64,000 bases of DNA from Burkholderia anthina (GCF_902498995.1 NZ_CABVLY010000017.1:1-64000); one strand, 5' to 3'; shown: positions 39,531-49,716, counted from the stretch's first letter. Made by a program: numbers and translations. Notes: a model not told the origin generated them from the sequence alone.

Positions 39531-40124
39531 ATGAAAAAGGGAACGGACACGAACGGGCGCGCGCCCGATACGCGCGAACGCATTCTGCAAACGGCCAGCG
39601 AGTTGTTCTATCGGGAGGGCACGCGGGCGGTCGGGGTGGATCTGATCGTCGCGCAGGCGGGTGTCGCGAAGACGAGCCTGTATCGGCACTTCGCGACCAA
39701 GGACGACCTGATCGAGGCGTTCCTGTTGCGCGAGGACGCGGATTTCTGGGCGCACTGGGATGCCGTGGCCGCGCAGTACCGGCACACGCCGCGCGAGGAG
39801 CTGGACGCGCAGCTTCAGTGGATCGGCGAGCGCATCGAGCGCCCCGGCTATCGCGGTTGCCCGCAGATCAATATCGCCGCCGAGTATGCGGACGGCAATC
39901 ATCCGGCCCGCAAGGTCGCCGTCGCGCACAAGCAGGAACTGCGGCGCCGCCTGACCGAGCTTGCGGACGCGATGCGGATCGACGAGCCGGAAACGTACGC
40001 GCTGCGGCTCGCGACCGTCATCGACGGCGCGCTCAGCAGCGGGCAGGCGCTGCACGCGCACGGGCCCGTGCGCTTCCTGCAGGCGTTCGCGCAATTGCTG
40101 ATGCCGAAGAAAGGCCGCAAGTGA
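39531..40124 (+). CDS. TetR/AcrR family transcriptional regulator
   Basis: A 197-aa regulator. Helix-turn-helix at about residues 32-60 (VGVDLIVAQAGVAKTSLYRHFATKDDLIEAF), with a C-terminal ligand domain typical of the YcdC/AcrR-like type (RPGYRGCPQINIAAEYAD). ATG at 39531 is used; a GC-rich in-frame extension to 39489 is possible, but neither has a good ribosome site. It is divergent from the saccharopine-dehydrogenase-like gene and likely represses it. Confidence 0.88.
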   Translation: MKKGTDTNGRAPDTRERILQTASELFYREGTRAVGVDLIVAQAGVAKTSLYRHFATKDDLIEAFLLREDADFWAHWDAVAAQYRHTPREELDAQLQWIGERIERPGYRGCPQINIAAEYADGNHPARKVAVAHKQELRRRLTELADAMRIDEPETYALRLATVIDGALSSGQALHAHGPVRFLQAFAQLLMPKKGRK

Positions 40125-40136
40125 GCGGCGCGCGCG

Positions 40137-40604
40137 TCAGTCTCGTGTAGCCGGATCCTCCGACAGCGCGCGCAACTGGCCGCGCAGCAGATCGACTTCG
40201 CCCGGCGCGAACGGCCGTTCGATGTCGGCATGCGTTTGCTGCCACACCGGAAACGCTTCGGCGAGCAATCGATCGCCGGCCGGCGTGAGTGCCAGCAGGC
40301 GGCTGCGCTTGTCGTCCGGATCCTGCGCGATCGTGACCAGCCCGCGCCGCTCGAGCGGCTTGAGCGCCGCGGTCAGCGTGGTGCGGTCCATCGCGAGCAG
40401 CGACGCGACCGATTTCATCGCGGCAGGCTGCGGCCGGTTCAGCGACATCAATAGCGAAAACTGGCCGTTGGTCAGATCCAGCGGACGCAGCGCATCGTCG
40501 AAGATGCGCGCGAGATTGCGCGCCGCGCGCTGCATGTGCAGGCACAGGCAGCAATCACGCACCATCAGCGTCGTTTCGAAAGGGAGCTTTTCTTTGCGTG
40601 CCAT
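40137..40604 (-). CDS. MarR family transcriptional regulator
   Basis: A 155-aa winged-helix regulator: LTNGQFSLLMSLNRPQPAAMKSVASLLAMDRTTLTAALKPLERRGLV, then the wing with DPDDKRSRLLALTPAG. Near the N-terminus it has VRDCCLCLHMQRAAR, a cysteine cluster (CCLCL) that could sense oxidants or electrophiles. It is divergent from the YCII/GST genes, with a palindrome between them. Control of a glutathione S-transferase gene would fit such a sensor. Confidence 0.88.
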   Translation of the reverse strand: MARKEKLPFETTLMVRDCCLCLHMQRAARNLARIFDDALRPLDLTNGQFSLLMSLNRPQPAAMKSVASLLAMDRTTLTAALKPLERRGLVTIAQDPDDKRSRLLALTPAGDRLLAEAFPVWQQTHADIERPFAPGEVDLLRGQLRALSEDPATRD

Positions 40605-40615
40605 GTTGCAATTGT

Positions 40616-40627
40616 GTTGATATCAAC
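40616..40627. promoter_or_regulatory. Probable MarR operator
   Basis: GTTGATATCAAC is a perfect 12-bp palindrome, 12 bases upstream of the marR start and 60 bases upstream of the YCII-type gene. The position is right for autorepression. Confidence 0.6.
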
Positions 40628-40686
40628 CTATCTTGTCAAGGGCGAGGCGCGGCGTCCCGTCGTGCTCGCCACCGGACGGAGGAAGC

Positions 40687-41055
40687 ATGAGTGCTCAGCA
40701 GCAGTTGTATCTCGCGGTGTTCCTCGGCAGCAAGGAGAGCCCGCGCATGACGGCATGGATGGCGTTGCCCGAGCAGGAGCGGCGGACGCGCGAGCGGGAA
40801 GGCATCGCCGCGTGGCACGCGTGGGTCGAACGGCATCGCGACGCGATCGTCGAGCTCGGCGGGCCGCTCGGCAAGACCAAGACCGTTGGAGCGGGCGGCG
40901 TGAAGGACAGCGCCAACGCGATGGGCGGTTTTACCGTGGTGCGCGCCGCGTCGCACGAGGCCGCAGCCGCGATGTTCGAAGGCCATCCGCATTTCACGCT
41001 GTTCCCGGGGGAGACGATCGACGTGATGCCGGTGCTCGCCGTGCCGGGCATGTGA
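40687..41055 (+). CDS. YCII-related domain protein
   Basis: A 122-aa protein with the YCII ferredoxin-like fold (AVFLGSKESPRMTAWMALPEQ, MGGFTVVRAASHEAAAAMFEGHPHFTLFPGETIDVMPVLAVPG). YCII proteins include small dehydrochlorinase-like and PhnB/YciI-type enzymes; the reaction here is not known. GGAGGAAGC upstream of the ATG at 40687 is a good ribosome site. It probably shares a transcript with the GST gene 119 bases downstream, under the MarR regulator. Confidence 0.78.
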   Translation: MSAQQQLYLAVFLGSKESPRMTAWMALPEQERRTREREGIAAWHAWVERHRDAIVELGGPLGKTKTVGAGGVKDSANAMGGFTVVRAASHEAAAAMFEGHPHFTLFPGETIDVMPVLAVPGM

Positions 41056-41174
41056 ACGGCGGCAGGCGCGGTGCGCGTCGTCGCGGTGATGGCGGTGGGT
41101 GTTGCCGTGATCGCTGTCGATGCGCTGTTGCCTGCATGCGGAGATTTCACCGACATTTTCGATGGAGACATGCA

Positions 41175-41792
41175 ATGAAGCTTTACGGATTCGCCGGCAC
41201 GCGTTCGCAACGCGCGCTCTGGGGGCTCAAGGAGCTCGATGCGGATTTCGAGTTCGTGTCGGTCAACCTGCTGGCGGGCGAGCACAAGCGGCCCGAATTC
41301 CTGCGTCTCAATCCGGCGGGCAAGGTGCCCGTGCTGGTGGATGGCGATCTCGTGATTCCGGAGTCCGCCGCGATCGTGTTGTACCTCGCGGACAAGTATC
41401 CGGGGAAGGCGCTGCTGCCCGTCGATCCGGCGCTGCGTGCGCAGGCGTACCGGTGGGTCATGTTCGCGGTGACGGAGCTCGAGCAGCCGCTGTGGCGCAT
41501 CACGCGGCATTCGTTCATCTATCCGCCCGAGAAGCGGCTGCCGGCCGATATCGAGTTGGCGCGCGAGGATTTCGCGACGATGGCCGCGATTCTCGACCGG
41601 CATCTGGAAGGGCGCGAATTCATCGTCGGCGATACGCTGACGGTGGCCGATTGCGTGACGGTGTATCTGATCGACTGGGCCGACGAGTGCCATCTGATCG
41701 ATGCGTTTCCGCAGTTGCGTGCGTATGTCGAGCGGCTGTATGCGCGGCCGAAGGCGCCGCAGCGGATCGCGGATGCGCGCAAGGCGGCGTGA
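41175..41792 (+). CDS. Glutathione S-transferase family protein
   Basis: A 205-aa GST: thioredoxin-like N-terminal domain (KLYGFAGTRSQRALWGLKELDADFEFVSVNL, NPAGKVPVLVDGDLVIPESAAIVLYLADKYP, with the cis-Pro and the ES glutathione-binding pair) and an all-helical C-terminal domain (EFIVGDTLTVADCVTVYLIDW). It conjugates glutathione to electrophiles in the cytosol; the substrate is unknown. GGAG eight bases before the ATG at 41175 supports the start. It is the last gene before the type VI island. Confidence 0.88.
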   Translation: MKLYGFAGTRSQRALWGLKELDADFEFVSVNLLAGEHKRPEFLRLNPAGKVPVLVDGDLVIPESAAIVLYLADKYPGKALLPVDPALRAQAYRWVMFAVTELEQPLWRITRHSFIYPPEKRLPADIELAREDFATMAAILDRHLEGREFIVGDTLTVADCVTVYLIDWADECHLIDAFPQLRAYVERLYARPKAPQRIADARKAA

Positions 41793-41938
41793 GGCGGTTT
41801 GAAATGGTGGTCGGTCATGTCGGTGGGCGTGATCGACCCTGAACATTGTTGCAGATCGTTGCCATTCGCTGGACGCGAATCCGGCCATCCTTTATCCCTT
41901 CAGCTTCCGAGAACAAAGATGGTTGCTGAGAGAAAAGC

Positions 41939-44743
41939 ATGGCCCGAGAACGAGATACACAACGTGCGCTCGCGCAGTGGATAACCGGTCGTCAGTCGTA
42001 TTTCCTCGAGGTGCCCGGCGCACCCGCGGCGCAGGATCTGTCGATCATGTCGTTCGTGCTCGATGAGCGACTCGGCGAGCCCTATCGGATCGCGGTGACG
42101 CTGACGAGCGCGGTTCCGCTTGCACGTACCGATTACCTCAATCGCCCCGCCACCTTCACGATCGAGCCACCGGGCGCGAATGGCGCCACAGACGCGGTGC
42201 GTCGATTCGCCGGCTGTATCACCGCGTTTGGCCAGATTCGCAAGACGCGCGATTTCGTGTCTTACCGAATCGTCGTCGAGCCGTTCGTTGCGCGCCTGCG
42301 CCTCGTCGAGGCAACGCGCGTCCATCAGCAGCAATCCGCGCCCGAGATCATCGAATCGATCCTGAGGCGGCACGAATTTCGCACGCATCAGTTCTCGTTC
42401 AAGTTGCGGCATGCGTATCCGCGTCTTGCATTCCGTATGCAGTACCGGATGTCCGATTGGGACTACATCCGCCTGCTGATGGAGCAGACGGGGCTGTTCT
42501 GCTTCTTCCGGGCAGGACAGCATGGCGACGAACTGCATTTTGGCGATGATGTGGATGCCTATACGTACCGTCCGCAGATCGTCATTCCGTACCGCGAGGC
42601 AAGCGGGCTCGAAAGCGGCCACGAGGCCGTGCTTTCGCTCGAATCGTCGAGCGAAACGATTCCCCGCTCGATCAAGGTCGCGGATTACAACGCCGACAAC
42701 GCGCAGGGCCGGTTCGATGCCGAAGCAAACATCGCGCGGGACGACCCTACGACTTGGGGCGCGAGCTACGTGTACGGCACGCATCATCTGGACGGCGACG
42801 AAGCCCGGCGCGCGGCGCAATTGCGTCACGAAGCGGCGCTCGCATGGCAGGTCACGTATTCAGGCAAGAGTTCGGTGGTGGATTTCGCACCGGGACTGGT
42901 CGCCAAGCTCGACGAGCAACCCGTCGATGCGCCGCACGGGATCGTGATCGTTTCGGTCCGTCATGCGGGCGGGTGCGACGCGTCGTACATCAATACGTTC
43001 GATGCGATTCCATGCGGCCGGCCGTTTCGCCTGAAGCTCGACGAGCGTCGCTGGCCGACGATTGCGGGTACGTTGTCCGCGCGCGTGACCGCTCCCGACG
43101 CCTCGCCGTATGCACATCTGACGAGCGACGGCTGTTACACGGTCCGCTTTGATTTCGACTTCGACGCATGGCCGGCCGGCGGCGAATGCGTACCGCTGCG
43201 GCTCGCCAAGCCCTTCGCGGGCAGTCACCAGACAGGCTTCCACTTTCCGCTGCTGGCCGACACCGAGGTCGCGGTGGCATTTGCCGGCGGCGACCCGAAC
43301 CGGCCGTATATCGCGCATGCGCAGCATCACGGTCAGGCCGTCGATCTGGTCACGAGCCGGGATGCCTTCAACACGCGCAACGTAATTCGCACGCGAGCGA
43401 ACAACAAGCTGCGTTTCGAGGACTGGAAGGGGCACGAAGGCATCAAGTTGTCGACCGACTACGGTGGCAAGACGCAGATCAATCTCGGTCATCTGGTCGA
43501 CGCGCGCAAGGCGGCGCGTGGCGACGGGTTCGAAGTCCGAACCGACGAGCGCGGTGCATTGCGTGCCGGCAAGGGACTGTTCCTGTCGGCCGATGCGCAG
43601 TCGAATGCGGGCGGGCACGCTTTCGACATGACGGTTGCGCGGCAGCAGCTCGAAGCAGCGCAATCCCGCATGCGGAGTCTGACCGATGCGGTTGCGAAGG
43701 CGCGCGCGACGGTGGCGGCATGCGAGGCGCAGCAGGCGTTGCTCGAATCGCAGGTCCGCGACCTCGAAGCAGCCGTGCTGCTTGCGTCCGCGCCGCATGG
43801 GGTCGCCGTGACCAGCGGCGAGCACATGCAACTGGCTGCTGGCGGACATCTCTTCACGACGACGGGCGGCAATGCGGATGCGGCGATCGGCGGCAACTAT
43901 ACGGTTGCAGCGGGTAATGCGGTGTCCCTGTTTGCGAATACGCAGGGGATGAAGTTGTATGCGGGGGCCGGCAAGGTCGACGTGCAGGCACAAGCCGATG
44001 CGCTCGAACTGACGGCGTTGAAGGGCGTGACGATTGCGAGCACATCGGATGCTGTGACGCTGAACGCGCACAAGGCTTTGGTACTGATGTGCGGTGGTGC
44101 GTATATCAAGCTCGAAGGCGGAATGGTGGAGATCGGGAGTGCCGCCGAAATCCGTTTGAATGGGTTGTTGCGCGTCGGGCCACCTTCGACGCGGCGACAG
44201 GCATTGCCGCTGATGCCCGAACAGGAAAAAACGGGGATGCAGCTCTGGCACGCCTACCCGAACGGCGAGCCGGTCAGGCATGCACCCTATCGCGTGACGT
44301 TCGCGGACGGGTCATGGCGCGACGGGCGGCTGGATGCCGATGGAAGAGGCACGGTGGCGAATGTGCCGCGCGGGGGCGGTGCGGTCGAGTATTTCGAGGA
44401 GGGCCACGATCTTCTTGACCGCACGCGCAAGTGGGATGAACCGAAGGGGGCACCGCAATTTGTTGCGCCAGGTGAAGCCGCCGTAGCGCCGGCCGTGCCG
44501 AGTCTTGTCGGGGCAACGTTGGCTGCAGCGATGACGGGTACCGGAGCCGCGAAGCGCGCACTGGAGTCGGCCGCATCGATCGAGGCGACGGCGGCGCGTG
44601 TTGCTTCGAGCGTCGCGCAGGGCGATGTCGCTGCGTTTGCTTCGAGCGGGGCTGGACCGCTCGCGCATTCCGTTGCCGACGGCACGGCGGCTACGGTGCC
44701 CGACGTTGCTCCGGATCTCCGCAAGTCCATCGTGTCGCGCTGA
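41939..44743 (+). CDS. vgrG: Type VI secretion tip protein VgrG
   Basis: A 934-aa VgrG spike protein that trimerises on the Hcp tube and carries effectors out of the cell. Order: gp27-like hub (about 1-370; DYLNRPATFTIEPP, MQYRMSDWDYIRLLMEQTGLFCFFR), gp5-like OB fold and needle (about 370-560; HLTSDGCYTVRFDFD, FHFPLLADTEVAVAFAGGDPNRPYIAHAQHHG), a Gln/Ala/Glu-rich coiled-coil insert at about 567-614, a DUF2345 beta-helix (about 620-770; TTTGGNADAAIGGNYTVAAG), then a C-terminal extension of about 160 residues (YPNGEPVRHAPYRVTFADG) that may dock cargo. The next gene, 44 bases downstream, encodes an RHS toxin, so it is probably the loader for it. No other type VI genes are in the window. Confidence 0.95.
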   Translation: MARERDTQRALAQWITGRQSYFLEVPGAPAAQDLSIMSFVLDERLGEPYRIAVTLTSAVPLARTDYLNRPATFTIEPPGANGATDAVRRFAGCITAFGQIRKTRDFVSYRIVVEPFVARLRLVEATRVHQQQSAPEIIESILRRHEFRTHQFSFKLRHAYPRLAFRMQYRMSDWDYIRLLMEQTGLFCFFRAGQHGDELHFGDDVDAYTYRPQIVIPYREASGLESGHEAVLSLESSSETIPRSIKVADYNADNAQGRFDAEANIARDDPTTWGASYVYGTHHLDGDEARRAAQLRHEAALAWQVTYSGKSSVVDFAPGLVAKLDEQPVDAPHGIVIVSVRHAGGCDASYINTFDAIPCGRPFRLKLDERRWPTIAGTLSARVTAPDASPYAHLTSDGCYTVRFDFDFDAWPAGGECVPLRLAKPFAGSHQTGFHFPLLADTEVAVAFAGGDPNRPYIAHAQHHGQAVDLVTSRDAFNTRNVIRTRANNKLRFEDWKGHEGIKLSTDYGGKTQINLGHLVDARKAARGDGFEVRTDERGALRAGKGLFLSADAQSNAGGHAFDMTVARQQLEAAQSRMRSLTDAVAKARATVAACEAQQALLESQVRDLEAAVLLASAPHGVAVTSGEHMQLAAGGHLFTTTGGNADAAIGGNYTVAAGNAVSLFANTQGMKLYAGAGKVDVQAQADALELTALKGVTIASTSDAVTLNAHKALVLMCGGAYIKLEGGMVEIGSAAEIRLNGLLRVGPPSTRRQALPLMPEQEKTGMQLWHAYPNGEPVRHAPYRVTFADGSWRDGRLDADGRGTVANVPRGGGAVEYFEEGHDLLDRTRKWDEPKGAPQFVAPGEAAVAPAVPSLVGATLAAAMTGTGAAKRALESAASIEATAARVASSVAQGDVAAFASSGAGPLAHSVADGTAATVPDVAPDLRKSIVSR

Positions 44744-44787
44744 CTGGCGCGCCGTCTTCTTTTCCTGTTCAGAATCGATAACAACCC

Positions 44788-47700
44788 ATGACTGGAACCG
44801 CAACGCCCACCACCCCTCAGCGCCCGATCCCGAAGGACCTCCGGCAAAACGCGGAAGCGCGGCGCGTCATCGTCAGTCCGTTTCCCGCGACTGAAACATC
44901 GCCGCGGTTGACCGCTGCCGGCGCCGAATCGGTCCGGGACCACAGCCGCGAGATATTCGTGCAGTGCCTGTACATGGTGCCGTTCGCCGGCAATGCGATG
45001 TCGCTGTATGACGTCGGCGTGGACATCTACCGAATCTGCAGCGAGCCGGGCGGCACGAAGAAAGTGATCAACTGGGGGATTCTCGCGATCGACGCGATCG
45101 GCGTCGTGCCGGCTGCAGGCAATGCGACGCGGCCGGCGCGCGCGGTCGTCAAGGAGGTGCTGCTCGCCTTCGCGAAGGGGGCGGGCGCCGCCGTGCTGGT
45201 CGATCTGTTCTGGGCGACGGCCGGCGGCGACGTGCTTGCGTTCATGGCGGAGCTCGATACCCATCTCCGGCAATGGAAGGGTGACATCGTCAAGAGCGTG
45301 CGCGAAGCGTCGCGCACGGTGCGGCGCTTCGTGCTGAACCCGGTGTCGACTGCCGAGCAGATGGGGCGAATTAGGAAGAACACGGGTTTCCTGTCATGGG
45401 TTCCGTCGACGGAGGAGATCGCGCTCGTCGGCATCGACCAGCTTCTCCGGCTATCCGGCCAGCGCGACGCGATCGTTGCGTGGCTGGACGAGTTCGACCG
45501 GCAAACGGAATCGATGCTGAGCGCCGCATTCGGCAGTGTGGAAGAGGCCGGCAGCCTGCTGTTCATGGCCGCGCAGATTGCCGTCGAAATCAAGACGAGG
45601 AAGGCGCGCCAGATTCCGTCGCATGTGGCCCAGGCCACGCCGGGCACGATGCGCGAACCTCATCGCAAGCCAGGCGAGCACCGTGATTCGACGCAGAAAG
45701 GCGCGATGCCGAGTCCGTTGCCGGCGAAGGACGGATGCGGATGCCCGCAGACCGCGAGCGCGAAGCCGGTCAACTATGCGATGGGTGACGAGAACCTCGA
45801 GCAGACCGACTTCGTGCTCGACGCAGTTGTGCCGATCGTGTGGAAGCGTCGCTACCGGTCGAGCCTTGCCGCATACGATGCGAGTCCGCTCGGGGCACGC
45901 TGGAGCAGTCCGTATCACCTGTCGCTCGAGGAACGGGATGGCGCACTGACGTTTTTCGATCCGGACGGGCGAGCGGTGCCGCTGCCGCCAGTGGCGACCG
46001 GCGAATCGGTCGACGTGCCGACTGAGCAGTTCACCGTGGGGCGTCCGGATGCACGACATGTACTGCTCGCGTATCCGGACGGGTCGCGCGAACGCTATGA
46101 GCGACACGGTACGGCGATGCGGGTCCGCTATCGCCTCGTCTCCCGTACGAACCGCGACGGCCTGGGTCTGGGCTTTACTTATAACGCCGCGAACGAACTC
46201 GTCACGATCGGTGACGATGCAGGAAACGCGATCCACATTGATTACGTCGACGGCCGGGTTTCCGCCATCTACCGCTCCGGCGTACCGGGTCTCGTCACCG
46301 AGGCGCTGGCGCGCTACGCGTACAGCGCCGAAGGCGATCTCATCGGCCACGTCGACATGCTCGGGTTCCGGCGTACCTATACGTACGAGCAGCATCTGCT
46401 CACGCGCTATACGGATTTCAACAGGCACGCCGCGAACCTCGCCTGGGACTGGCCGGGGCGTCGGGAAGGCATGCCGGCGCGGTCGGACGCAAAGTGCGTG
46501 CGCACGTGGTTCGGCAACGAAGGCCAGCCGCCGCAAGACGACACGCATTTCGCATATCACCGCGAGCACTGGTACACGGTGGTCACCGATGCAGACGGCC
46601 ACGCGACGATCCATCGATACGACTCCGACAACCGGATCGTGCTGGTCGAACACGCCGACGGCTCGTCCGATGCATACGAATGGGACGAGCGGAATCGCCT
46701 GGTCGGCACCAAAAACGCGCTCGGCTACACACAACGCTTCGCGTACGACGCGCACGGCCGCCTGACGACCGAAACCGATGCGCTCGGCAATACGACCCGT
46801 ACCGAGTACGACGAGAACGGGCGGCCGGTGCAGGTGACGGCACCGGACGGACGCATCACGCAAACCGCATACGACGCGCTTGGCCGCCCGGTTTCGGTGA
46901 CCGATGCGTCTGGACGCACGACCCGCTATGCGTGGGGCGCGCAGAGCGAGTTGCTGTCGCTGACCGACCCGAAGGGCGGCGTGCAACGCTTCCGCTACGA
47001 CCACGCGTTGCGGTTGACCGAGGCGACCGATTGCTCGGGCCACACGACGCGATACGGCTACGACGAGCGTGGCCACCTGTCGCGGATCGCCGACGCCGAA
47101 GGTCACATCACGCGCTACCGGTGCGATGCACGCGGACAGTTCGTCAGCGTCACGTATCCGGATGGCACCGAAGAACATTTCACGTGGGACGGCGAAGGCA
47201 ACCTGCAGACCTACCGCGACGGCGCGGGGCAACTCACCGAATACACGTTCAATGCGCGTCGACAACCGACGTGGCGCAAGGATGCGGCGGGGCGCGAACT
47301 CGCGTATGGATACGACCGGCAATGGCGCCTGGACCGACTGACCAACGAGAACGGCGATCAGACGCGATTCGGCTACGACCCGTTGAGCCGGCTGATCGAG
47401 CAGAGGGATTTCGACGGCAGCACGACTTACTACCGATGGGACGATGCGGGGCAATTGATCGGTTCGCAGGCCGGCGATATCGAGACGATCTATACGCGCG
47501 ATCCACTCGGCCGCCTCACACGGCGCGAGACGAAGGGGGCGGGCGGTCGTGGTCAGGTGATCGAGCATTTTTATTACGACGCCCGCGGTCGTTTGATGAC
47601 CGCGCAGGGCTTCGGGAGTCGCGTGTACCTGCATTACGACGATGCAGACAATCTGATCGCCGAGGAGCAAACGGTGCGTCCGGATATCGACGGCGAATAT

Positions 47701-49716
47701 ACGTCGGTGACGCGCCATGAATACGATGCGCTCGGCAACCGGACGCGTACGCACCTGCCCAATACCCGGACGATCGACTGGTTGCGCTACGGCTCGGGTC
47801 ATCTGCACGGCGTGCTGCTGGACGGCCAGCCGCTCGCGGATTTCGAGCGCGACAAGCTGCATCGCGAGATCGTGCGGCGGTATCGTGGCTTCGAACAGAC
47901 ACGGGAATACGATCCGGCCGGGCGACTGCAGCGCATGATCGTGCGTCGCGATGTGAACGCACGGCTTGCGGACTGGATCGCGGGACGCCGGTTTCAGTAC
48001 GACGCGGCTGGCCAACTGATGCGCATCGAGGATCGCGCGCGCGGCGTGACCGACTACACGTATGACCCGACGGGGCGTTTGCTGAGGGCCACGACGCTCG
48101 ATCTGACGGAAGTGTTTGCGTTCGATCCCGCGGGCAATCCGGTGGATCCCGACAAGATTCCGCCGCGTCCGACCGACGAACCGGTGGAGTCGGTGATGGG
48201 GCGGATGCAGCGCCAGATGGCGCAGGATCGCGCGTGGTGGGAAGCGCATCCGGGCGAACGGTTGCCGGAGGCGCAACTCGCGCGACGCATGGAGCTGGCG
48301 AGTGAGTGCGAGGTGTGGCGCAATTGGGAAAAGGCGCTGCCGAAGTGCGTGGGGAACGTGCTGAAGGAGTTGAACCGCACGCGCTATGAGCACGATGCGC
48401 ACGGGAATCTGGTGCGGAAGAGGGAACCGGGGGGCGTGACCTGGCTGTACGAGTATGACGCCGCGCATCGACTCAGCCTGGCGAAGCGCTATGCGAAACC
48501 GCCGGCGGCGCACGAAGTCGACCGGATCGAGCGAACGAAAAGTGGCACAGCCTGGATTCCGGGCACGGTGAAGCCGGAATTGCACGTGCGCTTCTCGTAT
48601 GACGCGTTCGGACGTCGGACGGTGAAGGAGGTCGCGAGAAAGGACCGCAGTATCGAACGGACCGTATTCACGTGGGATGGCGATGTGCTGCTGATGGAGG
48701 AGCGATTCCATATATTCCCGCTGCAGCCGGGCGAACACGAGCCGATGACGTCTCGGCCGCCGCAACTCGTGCGGGAGGAGCCGGACGATGCGTATTCGGT
48801 GCCGGTCGCACAGAGGGCGCATACGTTCAGGGAGCAGTGTCAATGGCAGGGTGCGTCGCTGTATCTGCACGAACCGGGGACGTTCGTGCCGCTCGCGCGG
48901 CTGGACGAGATGCTGGTGGAGGCGCCGTTCGTCACGACGGACGCGAACGGGCGGTTTGTGCAGGTGCCGGCGAAGACGCGGCATGCGACGCTGTTCTATC
49001 AGAACGATCATCTGGGGACACCGCAGGAACTGCTGGATGAATCGGGGAAGGTGGTGTGGCTGGGGCGGTATCGGGCGTGGGGTGGGGAGACGACGACGGT
49101 CTGGCGGGAGACGCCGGAGCGGTATGACACGGGTAATGCGATCCGGTTTCAGGGGCAGTATCGGGATGAGGAGACGGGGCTGCATTACAACCGGTATCGG
49201 TACTATGATCCGGATAGTGGGCGGTTTATTAGTAAGGATCCGATTGGGTTGCAAGGCGGGCTGAATACTTATCAATATGCACCGAACGGTACCGAGTGGA
49301 TTGATCCTTTAGGTTTGGCCGGGAATCGTGCGAACCGTCGTGCAGGCAATATTCTGCAAGATATCGACGCGAAAGGAGGCGGGCATGCGTATTCTCGTCA
49401 TGGAGCTGGGACAACACTTGCTCAGCAAGAGCATCGTGCTGTGACGGGAATCTCGCCTGACTGTCCGTGCCTTAAGCGTCCACGTCCGACCGATTCGACG
49501 CGGTTTGTGAGTAATGTTGATCAATTGGACGCCATTCAGCGCGGCACAGCAAAGATGAACGCGAGTGGGGAAAGCTCAATAACGTTTGATATGGGCAGAA
49601 CCGTAGGGGAAGGTTATCGAAAGGGCGGCGGTCCAGTATTGAGCGCGTCAGATGTTACTATTGTTCGTCGGGATGGAAGTATCGTCACGGCATTTCCGAA
49701 ATTGCCTTCGTTATGA
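44788..49716 (+). CDS. RHS-repeat polymorphic toxin, type VI effector, with RNase-like tip
   Basis: A 1642-aa effector. The first 280 residues contain hydrophobic stretches (WGILAIDAIGVVPAAGNATR, AGAAVLVDLFWATAGG) and no PAAR domain was seen. A DUF6531-type start of the shell (PVNYAMGDENLEQTDFVLDA) lies near residue 330. YD/RHS repeats that form a cocoon follow to about 1470. The core ends with YRYYDPDSGRFISKDPIGLQGG and the autocleavage motif WIDPLGL ending at Leu1510. The released tip of about 132 residues has GGHAYSRHGAGTT, SSITFDMGRTVGEGYRKGGG and TIVRRDGSIVTAFPK. These match small RNase-type toxin domains of the BECR kind, though the family is not certain. The 3' end is AT-richer than the core. 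Stop and next start overlap as ATGA. Confidence 0.92.
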   Translation: MTGTATPTTPQRPIPKDLRQNAEARRVIVSPFPATETSPRLTAAGAESVRDHSREIFVQCLYMVPFAGNAMSLYDVGVDIYRICSEPGGTKKVINWGILAIDAIGVVPAAGNATRPARAVVKEVLLAFAKGAGAAVLVDLFWATAGGDVLAFMAELDTHLRQWKGDIVKSVREASRTVRRFVLNPVSTAEQMGRIRKNTGFLSWVPSTEEIALVGIDQLLRLSGQRDAIVAWLDEFDRQTESMLSAAFGSVEEAGSLLFMAAQIAVEIKTRKARQIPSHVAQATPGTMREPHRKPGEHRDSTQKGAMPSPLPAKDGCGCPQTASAKPVNYAMGDENLEQTDFVLDAVVPIVWKRRYRSSLAAYDASPLGARWSSPYHLSLEERDGALTFFDPDGRAVPLPPVATGESVDVPTEQFTVGRPDARHVLLAYPDGSRERYERHGTAMRVRYRLVSRTNRDGLGLGFTYNAANELVTIGDDAGNAIHIDYVDGRVSAIYRSGVPGLVTEALARYAYSAEGDLIGHVDMLGFRRTYTYEQHLLTRYTDFNRHAANLAWDWPGRREGMPARSDAKCVRTWFGNEGQPPQDDTHFAYHREHWYTVVTDADGHATIHRYDSDNRIVLVEHADGSSDAYEWDERNRLVGTKNALGYTQRFAYDAHGRLTTETDALGNTTRTEYDENGRPVQVTAPDGRITQTAYDALGRPVSVTDASGRTTRYAWGAQSELLSLTDPKGGVQRFRYDHALRLTEATDCSGHTTRYGYDERGHLSRIADAEGHITRYRCDARGQFVSVTYPDGTEEHFTWDGEGNLQTYRDGAGQLTEYTFNARRQPTWRKDAAGRELAYGYDRQWRLDRLTNENGDQTRFGYDPLSRLIEQRDFDGSTTYYRWDDAGQLIGSQAGDIETIYTRDPLGRLTRRETKGAGGRGQVIEHFYYDARGRLMTAQGFGSRVYLHYDDADNLIAEEQTVRPDIDGEYTSVTRHEYDALGNRTRTHLPNTRTIDWLRYGSGHLHGVLLDGQPLADFERDKLHREIVRRYRGFEQTREYDPAGRLQRMIVRRDVNARLADWIAGRRFQYDAAGQLMRIEDRARGVTDYTYDPTGRLLRATTLDLTEVFAFDPAGNPVDPDKIPPRPTDEPVESVMGRMQRQMAQDRAWWEAHPGERLPEAQLARRMELASECEVWRNWEKALPKCVGNVLKELNRTRYEHDAHGNLVRKREPGGVTWLYEYDAAHRLSLAKRYAKPPAAHEVDRIERTKSGTAWIPGTVKPELHVRFSYDAFGRRTVKEVARKDRSIERTVFTWDGDVLLMEERFHIFPLQPGEHEPMTSRPPQLVREEPDDAYSVPVAQRAHTFREQCQWQGASLYLHEPGTFVPLARLDEMLVEAPFVTTDANGRFVQVPAKTRHATLFYQNDHLGTPQELLDESGKVVWLGRYRAWGGETTTVWRETPERYDTGNAIRFQGQYRDEETGLHYNRYRYYDPDSGRFISKDPIGLQGGLNTYQYAPNGTEWIDPLGLAGNRANRRAGNILQDIDAKGGGHAYSRHGAGTTLAQQEHRAVTGISPDCPCLKRPRPTDSTRFVSNVDQLDAIQRGTAKMNASGESSITFDMGRTVGEGYRKGGGPVLSASDVTIVRRDGSIVTAFPKLPSL
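49143..49320 (+). repeat. RHS core-end repeat, copy 1
   Basis: About 178 bases encoding the conserved end of the RHS core. They recur 1030 bases downstream at 50173-50350. From 49222 to 49258 the two copies are identical except for one base (an exact match over 49222-49258 until the T/C at 49259). Confidence 0.8.

Noticed and set aside
45451-49275. A 1274-codon minus-strand open frame opposite the RHS gene
   Set aside because: The repeated RHS codons on the other strand create it; no ribosome site and no family features.
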